Shown: piece after piece, positions 1 to 5,982 of the stretch
Position numbering within the stretch: the first letter of the stretch is position 1
Layout: every line of letters begins with the position of its first letter
DNA from: Chloroflexota bacterium
GTDB lineage: Bacteria > Chloroflexota > Dehalococcoidia > JAUQQI01
NCBI GenBank assembly: GCA_030549955.1
Contig: JAUQQI010000111.1
Location: 1-8,990, forward strand
Length of the DNA stretch: 8,990 nucleotides
Direction of reading: 5' to 3'
Translations under genes and position numbers: made by a program
Notes under the pieces: generated by a model
Databases searched by the model: none
The model's input: the letters and a program-made list of their open reading frames with translations, nothing else
Told to the model about the DNA's origin: nothing

Positions 1-552
1 GTTGGGCGTGGCCGCCAGGGCGATGGCGTGGGCGGTGCGCTCGGCGTCCAGCCCCAGGGCCTTGGCCACGCCGGCGCCGGCGGCGTAGGTGCCCTGGGTG
101 GTATGGTCGAAGCCCTTGTGCCGCACCGGCGCCACCTCCGACAGGCGGCACTGGACCTGGTAGGCCACGGCCAGGGCCGTCAGCAGGTCGCGGCCGCTGC
201 GGTCGGCATACTCGCTGGCGGCCATGACCGCCCCCAGGTTGTCGCTGGGGTGGCAGGTCTCGCCCGGGGCGAGGAAGGAGTCGTTGTAGTCCAGGTAGCG
301 GACCAGGGCGCCGTTGTAGAAGGCGGCCCGGTCGGGGGCGGTCCGGCCGCCCCCGATGAGGGCGCAGTGGGGCTTGCCCCCGAAGTCGTCGAGCTGGGCC
401 CGAATGTATCCGACAGGCTCCCCTTCCAGCGCGCCCAGGGCACAGGCCAGGGAGTCCAGCACCCGGGCTTTCAGCTGGCGGCGGGCCTCGGCCGAGAGGT
501 CGTCGTAGGATGCCCGGGCAACAAAGGTTGCAAGCTCTTCAACCATCGTCAT
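1..552 (-). CDS. MmgE/PrpD family protein, N-terminal part (cut by window edge)
   Basis: The first 184 residues are visible, starting at ATG 552; the rest lies beyond base 1 (family members are usually about 450-500 residues). The family includes 2-methylcitrate dehydratase (PrpD) and cis-aconitate decarboxylase. Seen: an N-terminal helical region with RVLDSLACALG (30-40), then YNGALVRYLDYNDSF (79-93), PGETCHPSDNLGAVMAA (96-112) and HKGFDHTTQGTYAA (145-158), the usual run of family blocks. H101 and H150 appear to match histidines lining the active site of cis-aconitate decarboxylase (alignment by eye). A GGGAG lies 11 nt before ATG 552; ATG 546 is a less likely alternative. It follows the VOC gene by 28 nt and is the last visible gene of the minus-strand operon. 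Leucine codons are mostly CTG (about 15 of 20), a stronger bias than in neighbouring genes. The exact substrate cannot be assigned; PrpD itself is not claimed. Confidence 0.93.
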   Translation of the reverse strand, partial: MTMVEELATFVARASYDDLSAEARRQLKARVLDSLACALGALEGEPVGYIRAQLDDFGGKPHCALIGGGRTAPDRAAFYNGALVRYLDYNDSFLAPGETCHPSDNLGAVMAASEYADRSGRDLLTALAVAYQVQCRLSEVAPVRHKGFDHTTQGTYAAGAGVAKALGLDAERTAHAIALAATPN

Positions 553-580
553 AGGGGGCCAAACTCCCGGCACACGGATT

Positions 581-1456
581 TTAAGCGGCGTCCCTGGCCG
601 AAAGGAGCAGACCGATCCGGTCAAAGTCGTGGGTTTTGACCGCTGGCCGACCGTCGTCGGTTCGGGTCTCCGAAAAGTCGACCCCTTCCCGGCTCAGGGT
701 CGCTGCCAGCTCCCGAAGGCTAGCCGCTGATGGGAGAATTATCTCGAAATACTCGAGGCCGGCACTGTCATCGGGCGGAGGGGGTCCCCCCAGGCTCGCC
801 CAGACGTTCAGGCCGAGGTGGTGGTGATAGCCCCCGGCCGAGATAAAGAGGGCGCCCCGCCACCGCTGCATGATGTTGAAACCGAGGATTTCGCAGTAGA
901 ACCGCTCGGCCTTTCCCAGGTCCGAGACCTGAAGGTGAACGTGGCCCACCCGGGTGCCTGGGGCAATGCCGTCCCAGGGGTCGTTTCCGGCGGCAGCCAC
1001 AATACCTTCGAAGTCGAGGGGGGCGTTGGCCATCCGCACCTCGGAGCCGGCCATGGGCCACTCCTGCCGGGGCTTATCCCGATAAATCTCGATGCCGTTG
1101 CTGTCCGGGTCCCGCAGGTAGATGGCCTCGCTGACCAGGTGGTCGGCCGCCCCCTCAATGGGGACCCCGTATCTGAGCAGATTCAACAGGAGGCGGCCCA
1201 GGGCCGCCCGGTCGGGCAACAAGACGGCGAAATGATAAAGGCCCGTGGCCGAGTGGGGCTTGGGCCGGACACCCGGCTTCTCGACCAGCCTTAGCAGGGG
1301 CCGCTGGCCGGACCCCAGGACCGCCACACCATTGCGCCGTTCAAGAAGCTTCAAGCCGAAGGGCCCGGTATAGAACGTAACCGACCGCCCCAGGTCGGCC
1401 ACCCGGAGGGCGACTTCGCCCATTGACGTCTCGTCGGGTATCCTGTAACCGGACAA
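581..1456 (-). CDS. VOC (glyoxalase/extradiol dioxygenase) superfamily protein, CatE-like
   Basis: A 291-residue cytoplasmic protein made of two vicinal-oxygen-chelate modules, resembling the catechol-2,3-dioxygenase-like CatE group. Module 1 (about 12-128) has VALRVADLGRSVTFY, GLYHFAVLLP (H75), and YLRDPDSNGIEIYRDKPR (E123). Module 2 (about 168-288) has GHVHLQVSDLGKAERFY (H172, H174), SAGGYHHHLGLNVW (H211-213) and GLEYFEIILP. Members typically bind Fe or Mn and open aromatic diols or act on related substrates. Oddities: the first metal position of module 1 seems to be E14 instead of His, and the last strand of module 2 reads FDRIGLLLSARD with no Glu in the usual ligand place, so the working metal site is uncertain. 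The TTG start is chosen because a strong GGAGG lies 8 nt upstream; the first internal ATG (residue 12) has no such site. It sits 36 nt after osmC and 28 nt before the MmgE/PrpD gene. Family is firm, substrate is not. Confidence 0.93.
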   Translation of the reverse strand: MSGYRIPDETSMGEVALRVADLGRSVTFYTGPFGLKLLERRNGVAVLGSGQRPLLRLVEKPGVRPKPHSATGLYHFAVLLPDRAALGRLLLNLLRYGVPIEGAADHLVSEAIYLRDPDSNGIEIYRDKPRQEWPMAGSEVRMANAPLDFEGIVAAAGNDPWDGIAPGTRVGHVHLQVSDLGKAERFYCEILGFNIMQRWRGALFISAGGYHHHLGLNVWASLGGPPPPDDSAGLEYFEIILPSAASLRELAATLSREGVDFSETRTDDGRPAVKTHDFDRIGLLLSARDAA

Positions 1457-1464
1457 ACCTCTTC

Positions 1465-1470
1465 CCTCCC
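1465..1470 (-). promoter_or_regulatory. Ribosome binding site deciding a TTG start (VOC gene)
   Basis: On the minus strand this reads GGGAGG, with its GGAGG core 8 nt before the TTG at 1456-1454. No ATG or GTG lies in frame nearby with a comparable site, so it fixes the start of the VOC protein at a TTG codon. Confidence 0.75.
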
Positions 1471-1492
1471 CACCGGAAACGGCGGATGGTCT

Positions 1493-1936
1493 CTAACTTA
1501 GTAGCTCGCCTTTGACCCGGATTTCGACGTTCCCCCGCAGGGCGTTGGAAACCGGGCAGGCCTGATTTCCCTGCTCGACCAGGGCGTCGACATCGGCCTG
1601 GGTCAGGCCTGGCGCCTTGATTCGGGCAGCCAGGTCCATGGCCGAAATCTTCAGGCCGTTAACCCGGTCGAGCGAACAGACCGCCGAAACCTCAATCCGC
1701 TCAGGGGTGATGTTGCGCTGGCCGAGCAGGGCGGCCAGGACCATGGCATAGCAGGTGGCGTGGGCGGCCGCGATAAGCTCCTCGGGGCTGGTTTTGCCGT
1801 CGGGACGCTCCGTCCGGGCTGAGAATGTAACCGTTAGCTCGGGAAACGCCCCGCTGCCGACCCGAAGCCGCCCGGCACCCTGGGGCAGGGTACCCTCCCA
1901 GACGATGTGGGCTTCCCGCTGGGTAAGAAGCGACAT
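1493..1936 (-). CDS. osmC: OsmC-type peroxiredoxin (organic hydroperoxide reductase)
   Basis: A 147-residue soluble protein, close to the 143 residues of E. coli OsmC. The family uses two cysteines to reduce organic hydroperoxides and H2O2. The peroxidatic cysteine is C62 in SPEELIAAAHATCYAMVLA (50-68) and the resolving cysteine is C127 in QACPVSNALRG (125-135). The N-terminus, with AHIVWEG (9-15), also matches the OsmC branch better than Ohr. The frame is open upstream to 2089, but ATG 1936 is clearly the start: a perfect AGGAGG lies 6 nt before it and the homology begins there. It lies 53 nt after the ThDP-enzyme gene and 36 nt before the VOC gene. A TATAAT box just upstream suggests it can also be transcribed alone, as expected for a stress-response gene. 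Within this operon it may detoxify peroxides produced during oxygen-dependent catabolism (inference). Confidence 0.95.
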   Translation of the reverse strand: MSLLTQREAHIVWEGTLPQGAGRLRVGSGAFPELTVTFSARTERPDGKTSPEELIAAAHATCYAMVLAALLGQRNITPERIEVSAVCSLDRVNGLKISAMDLAARIKAPGLTQADVDALVEQGNQACPVSNALRGNVEIRVKGELLS

Positions 1937-1942
1937 TATCAA

Positions 1943-1948
1943 CCTCCT
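1943..1948 (-). promoter_or_regulatory. Ribosome binding site of osmC
   Basis: Perfect AGGAGG on the minus strand with 6-nt spacing to ATG 1936. It decides the start against the longer open frame reaching 2089, which would run back into the ThDP-enzyme gene. Confidence 0.85.
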
Positions 1949-1969
1949 GACCGGCCATAAACTTATTTT

Positions 1970-1975
1970 ATTATA
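1970..1975 (-). promoter_or_regulatory. Candidate -10 box of an internal promoter for osmC
   Basis: A consensus TATAAT on the minus strand stands in a conspicuously AT-rich patch (about 1958-1982) in otherwise GC-rich DNA, in the short gap after the ThDP-enzyme stop codon. Transcription would begin near 1963, giving a leader of about 27 nt that contains the AGGAGG. No good -35 is visible at 16-18 bp (best about 3 of 6), so it may need an activator or an alternative sigma factor. Confidence 0.5.
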
Positions 1976-1989
1976 GCCATTTCTGCCGG

Positions 1990-3624
1990 TCAGTGCCCCC
2001 GGAACGCCTCTTCGCGCCAACCGGCGACGACGCTGGGTACGACTTTTGCGTCGACGAGCATCGGGCCGGGCATCCCGGCCGCGACCCACTCCCGGACGGC
2101 TGCCAGGTCCTCCACGCGCCGGACCGTAACTGCGGCGAGGCCGGCGGCCCGGGCCAGGGCGGCAAAATCGACGTCGGGAAACCGGACGGTATCCAGCGGG
2201 GCGCCGTGGGGCCCGAAGTGGTGGACCTCGGCCCCGTAGGCGGCGTCATTGTAAACGACGATGAGGATGCGGAGGCCGAGCCGGGCAACCGTTTCAAGCT
2301 CCGAAAGGCCCATCAGGGCCCCACCGTCCCCCAGGGCCGCGACGGTCAGCCGGTCGGGGCGGGCGACAGCCGCCCCGATGGCCGTCGCCAGGCCGAGGCC
2401 GACCGCCTGAAAGGCCTGGGTGAAAACGAAACCCTGGGCGTCGGGGACCCGCAGGTACATGGCTGGATAGCCCATGAAGTGGCCCGAATCGGTCGCTACG
2501 GTCCGCTGGAGCGGCAGGGTCTCGTCCAGGGCGATGGGGAGGGGCCGGGGGCCCGTCCGGTCGGCCGTGCCGGCATCATGGTACGGCACATTTCGCCAGG
2601 TCCCGTTCCGGATGGCCGTCTCCAGCTCGGGCGTCCGCCAGCCCGGGCCGGACCACTCCCGCCGCTGAAGCTCGGCCAGCAGCTCCCGGGCGGTCTCGAG
2701 AACGTCCCCAACAACGGCGATGTCGACCCGGTGGTGGGTCCCGATGGCTTCGGCGTCGTGGTTCACCTGAATAACCGTTGCCTGCGGATTTATGAGTTTG
2801 CCGTGGCGGGTCACCCACATGTTCAAAGATGCGCCGAAGGCTGCGACCAGGTCGGCCCGGGAAATAAGTTCGGCCGCAATCGGGGACGCAAAGCCGCCGG
2901 CGATGCCCAGGTACCAGGGATTCCCGGCAAAGAGGCCGTTCGCCACGGCCGAAGTCGCCAGCAGCGCCCCGAGCCGGTCGGCCAGGGCTTCAAGGACCTT
3001 CCGGGCCCCGGCGATGACCACGGGCCGCCTGGCCCGGACCAGGGCGTCGGCGGTTGCCGCGACCGCCCCGGCCGAAGGCCGCACCGGCTCGAGGGCGGGG
3101 AGCCGGGAAACGGCGATGCGCCGGGGACAAGAGGCGGCCTGAACATCCAGAGGCATCATGAGAACGACCGGCCGCCGCTCCACCTGCGCCCGCCGGAAGG
3201 CCCGGCAGGCATCATCTAGGGCCGACTCAGGGGTGTGGAGGCGCTCCGGGACGGCCCCAACCGAGGCCACCAGCTGGGCCTGGTCAATCCGGAAGTTTGA
3301 GTGAACCGCGGCCCGGGCTGTGTCAGCTGCCAGGACAAGCAGAGGCGTCCGGCTCTTGGCCGCCTCCGTCAGGCCGGTCAGGGTGTTGGTGAGGCCGGGG
3401 CCCTGGTGGACCGTGCAGACGCCGACCTCGCCGGTCACCCGGGCCCAGGCGTCGGCCATGGTGATGGCCCCGCCCTCGTGGCGGGCCGGAATAAACCGGG
3501 CCCCGCCGGCGACGAGGGCATTGGTCAGGTGGAAGTTTCCGCTCCCGACGAGGCCGAAAAAGCAGCGGACTCCGAGGCCCGCCAGGAGTTCGGCAACGGC
3601 CTGGACGACGGGCTGACCGGCCAT
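1990..3624 (-). CDS. ThDP-dependent enzyme, acetolactate synthase large-subunit / benzoylformate decarboxylase-like
   Basis: A 544-residue cytoplasmic enzyme with the three-domain layout of the ThDP-dependent decarboxylase/carboligase superfamily. The N-terminal pyrimidine-binding domain (about 1-165) holds the ARHEGGAITMADAWARVTG block, where E50 is the conserved cofactor-activating glutamate, followed by VHQGPGLTN (72-80). The central domain (about 185-315) includes GASLNMWVTRHG and VNHDAEAIG. The C-terminal diphosphate-binding domain carries the GDG...N metal/ThDP motif (GDGG 432-435, YND 458-460). There is no regulatory small subunit nearby, which argues against an isoleucine/valine biosynthetic role. 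The frame is open upstream to 4029, but ATG 3624 is the start: it overlaps the cyclase stop as TGATG and GGTGGAG stands 8 nt before it. The overlap implies translational coupling with the cyclase, so it probably acts on the cyclase product, perhaps decarboxylating a 2-oxo acid (inference). Family sure, reaction unknown. Confidence 0.95.
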   Translation of the reverse strand: MAGQPVVQAVAELLAGLGVRCFFGLVGSGNFHLTNALVAGGARFIPARHEGGAITMADAWARVTGEVGVCTVHQGPGLTNTLTGLTEAAKSRTPLLVLAADTARAAVHSNFRIDQAQLVASVGAVPERLHTPESALDDACRAFRRAQVERRPVVLMMPLDVQAASCPRRIAVSRLPALEPVRPSAGAVAATADALVRARRPVVIAGARKVLEALADRLGALLATSAVANGLFAGNPWYLGIAGGFASPIAAELISRADLVAAFGASLNMWVTRHGKLINPQATVIQVNHDAEAIGTHHRVDIAVVGDVLETARELLAELQRREWSGPGWRTPELETAIRNGTWRNVPYHDAGTADRTGPRPLPIALDETLPLQRTVATDSGHFMGYPAMYLRVPDAQGFVFTQAFQAVGLGLATAIGAAVARPDRLTVAALGDGGALMGLSELETVARLGLRILIVVYNDAAYGAEVHHFGPHGAPLDTVRFPDVDFAALARAAGLAAVTVRRVEDLAAVREWVAAGMPGPMLVDAKVVPSVVAGWREEAFRGH

Positions 3625-4403
3625 CAGGCCCGCTCCACCAGCGCAAAGACCCGGGCCGGGCTGCCGGAACCCCCGACGATGGGCAGGGGTGCGACGACAA
3701 TAACCGCCCCGGTTGCGGGGAGCCTCGCCAGATTGGTCAGCTGGGTCAGGCCGTATTTGCCAGCACCGAGCAGGAAGTAGTGGACGGGAAAAGGCGGGTC
3801 GAAGCCGCCGGCGAGGCCGGCGTCGGTTCCGACAGTCTCCACCCCGATGCCGACGATCGGGGCCTTGTCCGCTAGCCACCGGGCACATTCGACCGAGACG
3901 CCCGGGGTGTGGGACCGGCCCTGCTCGTCCAGGTTGAGGAACCGGTCGGGGTCGTCGGACCGGCTGTCCCAGCCTGTCCGGTAGAGGAGCCAGCCGCCCT
4001 CGGGGAGAGGGCCGTGCTGGCGCTGCCATTCTTCGATGTGCTCAATTTCGAGGAGAAAATCGGGGTTCCCGGCGCACTCGGCGCTCTTGTCGATGACGAT
4101 TGCTGGTGCTACCAGGTGGCGAAGGGGGATTCCGGCCACGTCGAGGCCATCCCGCCCCGTAATCCAGTGTATCGGGGCGTCGAAGTGGGTCCCGACGTGT
4201 TCGCCCATCGCAATATCGTTCCAGTACCAGGCGGGACCGCGCTCGTCGTAGCGGCTTACGACCTTCAGGGAAAAGGGCTGGGTGTTGGCAAAGGGTGGCG
4301 GGAGTTTTATGACCGGTGTCCGTTCGTGGAGGGGCGAGGTCAGGTCGACGATATCGACGGTCCCGACAGCAAGGCTGTTAAGGAGGCGGCGAAGAACCGG
4401 CAT
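3624..4403 (-). CDS. Cyclase-family metal-dependent hydrolase, isatin-hydrolase-like
   Basis: A 259-residue protein of the cyclase/kynurenine-formamidase family (PF04199), whose members hydrolyse amide or lactam bonds with Mn or Zn. The family signature HxGTHxDxPxH is complete as HVGTHFDAPIH (69-79), giving likely metal ligands H69, H73 and D75 and catalytic H79. RYDERGPAWYWND (51-63), VETVGTDAG (188-196) and LLGAGKYGL (211-219) resemble, from memory, isatin hydrolase more than kynurenine formamidase. Where formamidases carry a metal-binding Glu, this protein has T220-Q221. Isatin hydrolase would turn isatin into isatinate, but the substrate here is unproven. ATG 4403 is preferred over upstream starts because GAGGAG lies 4 nt before it (AGGAAG at 9 nt) and the promoter lies between. 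It is the first gene of the operon and its TGA shares a base with the next ATG. Confidence 0.93.
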   Translation of the reverse strand: MPVLRRLLNSLAVGTVDIVDLTSPLHERTPVIKLPPPFANTQPFSLKVVSRYDERGPAWYWNDIAMGEHVGTHFDAPIHWITGRDGLDVAGIPLRHLVAPAIVIDKSAECAGNPDFLLEIEHIEEWQRQHGPLPEGGWLLYRTGWDSRSDDPDRFLNLDEQGRSHTPGVSVECARWLADKAPIVGIGVETVGTDAGLAGGFDPPFPVHYFLLGAGKYGLTQLTNLARLPATGAVIVVAPLPIVGGSGSPARVFALVERA

Positions 4404-4407
4404 ATTT

Positions 4408-4418
4408 CTCCTCTTCCT
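4408..4418 (-). promoter_or_regulatory. Ribosome binding site of the cyclase gene
   Basis: The minus strand reads AGGAAGAGGAG here, offering two overlapping sites (4 nt and 9 nt before ATG 4403). This supports the 259-residue start rather than the 24-residue longer in-frame version, whose start would lie at the promoter. Confidence 0.7.
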
Positions 4419-4447
4419 CTGGCATAAGTTCGGGCTGGCCAGTTGTC

Positions 4448-4475
4448 TATATACCGGGCCGGGTCCGACTGTCAA
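4448..4475 (-). promoter_or_regulatory. Sigma70-type promoter of the cyclase-ThDP enzyme-osmC-VOC-MmgE operon
   Basis: On the minus strand a perfect TTGACA (4475-4470) is followed after 16 bp by TATATA (4453-4448); TATAGA at 18-bp spacing is an alternative -10. Transcription would begin near 4441, leaving a leader of about 38 nt with the ribosome binding site. The palindrome CTGGCCAG (4435-4442) sits over the expected start point and could be an operator, though 8-bp palindromes of this composition occur by chance in GC-rich DNA. Confidence 0.65.
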
Positions 4476-4498
4476 ACCGGGCAGAGGTCTGGTACTAT
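4469..4498 (+). promoter_or_regulatory. Candidate promoter of thiL-tsaE-tsaB, possibly giving a leaderless mRNA
   Basis: CTGTCA (4469-4474, 4 of 6 to consensus) and TACTAT (4493-4498, 5 of 6) are 18 bp apart. The expected transcription start, about 7 nt after the -10, falls on the A of the thiL ATG at 4505. This agrees with the absence of a Shine-Dalgarno sequence: only an AGG directly abutting the ATG is present. The -35 element overlaps the -35 of the divergent cyclase promoter. Confidence 0.45.
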
Positions 4499-4504
4499 TT
4501 CAGG

Positions 4505-5497
4505 ATGACCGGCGAGTTTGCCCTGATCGGACGCCTCCGGCGGCTCATTGAGTCGGGCGGGCCCGGGAGCCCCGACCTCCTGGTCGGAGTCGGGGATGAT
4601 GCCGCCCTCTGGCGATTCGGCGACCGGGTCGTGGCGTCGACCACCGACAGCCTTGTTGACGGGGTTCACTTTCGGCTCGACATTGCCGGCTGGGCTGACC
4701 TGGGCTGGAAGGCCCTGGCCGTGAACCTGAGTGACCTGGCGGCGGTCGGGGCCGCTCCGCGGTTTGCCCTCATCACCCTTGGCCTTCCGCCAGCAACCCC
4801 GGCCGGAGATATCGAGCGCCTTTATGGGGGCATGCTGGACCTGGCCCGAAAGAGCGGCACCGTCCTGGCCGGTGGCGACATCGTCAGGTCCCCGGTCCTG
4901 ACGGTGACGGTGGCGGTGATGGGGGAAATCGAGCTGGCGGCGGGGACCGACTGGCGGTCCCGGGTGCTTCTGCGGTCGGGGGCCAGGCCCGGGGACCTGG
5001 TAGCGGTCACCGGGTCCCTCGGAGCGGCGGCTGCCGGCCTCAAGCTCCTGCTTGAGGACCCCGCCGGGGCCGGGGCGCGGGCGCCGGCCCTGGTCTATCC
5101 CCGGCTCGATGTTGCCCCGATCCTGGTCGGCGCCGGGGTTCGAACGGCCATCGACGTAAGCGACGGCCTGGTGGCCGACCTTGGCCACATCTGCGAGGAG
5201 AGCGGCGTCGCCGCCGAAATCGAGGCCGGCCGGGTTCCCGTCCACCCGGACGCCGCCCTTCTCTTTGGTCCTGAAGCCCTGACCCTTGCTCTTACAGGGG
5301 GTGAGGATTACGAGCTCGTCTTTACCGGCTCGGAAGCCGTCATCACCGGAGTCGCGGCCCGGTCGCCCGTCCCCGTAGCGGTCATCGGACGCATTCTTGA
5401 CGGCCCGGCCGGCCGGGTCCGGGTCCTGGGGCCAGGCGGGGCGGAGCTCCGACTCGAACGGGCCGGCTGGGACCACCTGGCCGGGGATGACCCGTGA
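4505..5497 (+). CDS. thiL: Thiamine-monophosphate kinase
   Basis: A 330-residue cytoplasmic kinase that phosphorylates thiamine monophosphate with ATP to give thiamine diphosphate, the last step of ThDP synthesis. It belongs to the AIR-synthase/PurM-like fold. Visible blocks: GVGDDAAL (28-35), TTDSLVDGVHF (46-56), NLSDLAAVGA (74-83), AGGDIVRS (122-129), IDVSDGLVADLGHI (216-229) and TGGEDYELVFT (264-274), with Asp residues 31, 32, 48, 77, 125, 217 and 220 as expected for Mg-nucleotide binding, and GWDHL near the end. Length is normal. ATG 4505 gives the typical GEFxLIxRL opening and no other start codon lies in frame close upstream. Its stop overlaps the tsaE start (GTGA). The cyclase/ThDP-enzyme operon diverges from it, so cofactor supply and a cofactor user share a promoter region. 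No THI-box riboswitch is visible in the 101-bp gap. Confidence 0.97.
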   Translation: MTGEFALIGRLRRLIESGGPGSPDLLVGVGDDAALWRFGDRVVASTTDSLVDGVHFRLDIAGWADLGWKALAVNLSDLAAVGAAPRFALITLGLPPATPAGDIERLYGGMLDLARKSGTVLAGGDIVRSPVLTVTVAVMGEIELAAGTDWRSRVLLRSGARPGDLVAVTGSLGAAAAGLKLLLEDPAGAGARAPALVYPRLDVAPILVGAGVRTAIDVSDGLVADLGHICEESGVAAEIEAGRVPVHPDAALLFGPEALTLALTGGEDYELVFTGSEAVITGVAARSPVPVAVIGRILDGPAGRVRVLGPGGAELRLERAGWDHLAGDDP

Positions 5498-5982
5498 ACG
5501 GCCGGACCACCGCCGAATATGAGACCGTCCGGGTCTCGCCGGATCCTCTGACCACGGTGGCCCTCGGCCGGTGTCTGGCCGGGCTTCTTGAGCCGGGGGA
5601 TGTGCTGCTCTTGCGGGGGCCCCTCGGCTCCGGCAAGACGACCCTGGCCCAGGGAATCGCCGAGGGCCTCGGGGCGGCGCCGGCAACAAGCCCGACCTTT
5701 GTTCTCATCCAGGAATACCCGGGTGGCCGGCTGCCCGTTTACCACATTGACCTTTACCGGGTTGAAAGCGAAGTCGAGGCCTGGACCCTCGGGCTTACTG
5801 ACTACTTTTACGGGGACGGGGTCTGCCTCGTGGAATGGCCGGAGCGGGGGGCCGCCCTCATGCCCGGGGATGCCGCTGTTATCGAAATTGAGTTTCTCGA
5901 CGACGAGGGCCGGCGGCTGACCTTTCGGGCCACCGGGCCCCGGTCGGCCGAACTCCTCCGAAGGTTCGACGAGCAGTGCTGA
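5494..5982 (+). CDS. tsaE: tRNA t6A37 biosynthesis ATPase TsaE
   Basis: A 162-residue P-loop ATPase that works with TsaB and TsaD to transfer the threonylcarbamoyl group to A37 of ANN-decoding tRNAs. The Walker A is GPLGSGKTT (42-50). The family blocks TSPTFVLIQEY (65-75), YHIDLYRV (83-90) and VEWPER follow in order. The start is GTG 5494, overlapping the thiL stop by 4 nt; GGGGA stands 6 nt before it. The downstream tsaB start lies inside its last codons. Length fits the family (about 150-165). Translational coupling with thiL is implied by the overlap. Identity is firm. Confidence 0.96.
   Translation: MNGRTTAEYETVRVSPDPLTTVALGRCLAGLLEPGDVLLLRGPLGSGKTTLAQGIAEGLGAAPATSPTFVLIQEYPGGRLPVYHIDLYRVESEVEAWTLGLTDYFYGDGVCLVEWPERGAALMPGDAAVIEIEFLDDEGRRLTFRATGPRSAELLRRFDEQC

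Noticed and set aside
28..639. 203-codon plus-strand frame opposite the MmgE/PrpD gene
   Set aside because: Antisense shadow; the minus strand shows the continuous family blocks of MmgE/PrpD.
1937..2089. 51-residue N-terminal extension of OsmC
   Set aside because: It overlaps the ThDP-enzyme end and is highly basic; a perfect AGGAGG fixes ATG 1936.
1993..3219. 408-codon open frame on the plus strand opposite the ThDP-enzyme gene
   Set aside because: It is a GC-driven shadow: the opposite strand carries a full conserved enzyme, and this frame has no recognisable domains and is Gly/Arg/Pro-rich.
3625..4029. 135-residue N-terminal extension of the ThDP enzyme
   Set aside because: It runs out of frame through the cyclase gene, including most of its C-terminal half; the homology and ribosome site place the start at 3624.
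4404..4504. THI-box (ThDP) riboswitch upstream of thiL or the cyclase gene
   Set aside because: Leaders would be about 0 and 38 nt long, too short for a THI-box, and its conserved core is not visible.
4472..5689. 405-codon open frame on the minus strand opposite thiL and tsaE
   Set aside because: Low-complexity Pro/Arg/Gly composition with no homology blocks, lying entirely across two certain genes.
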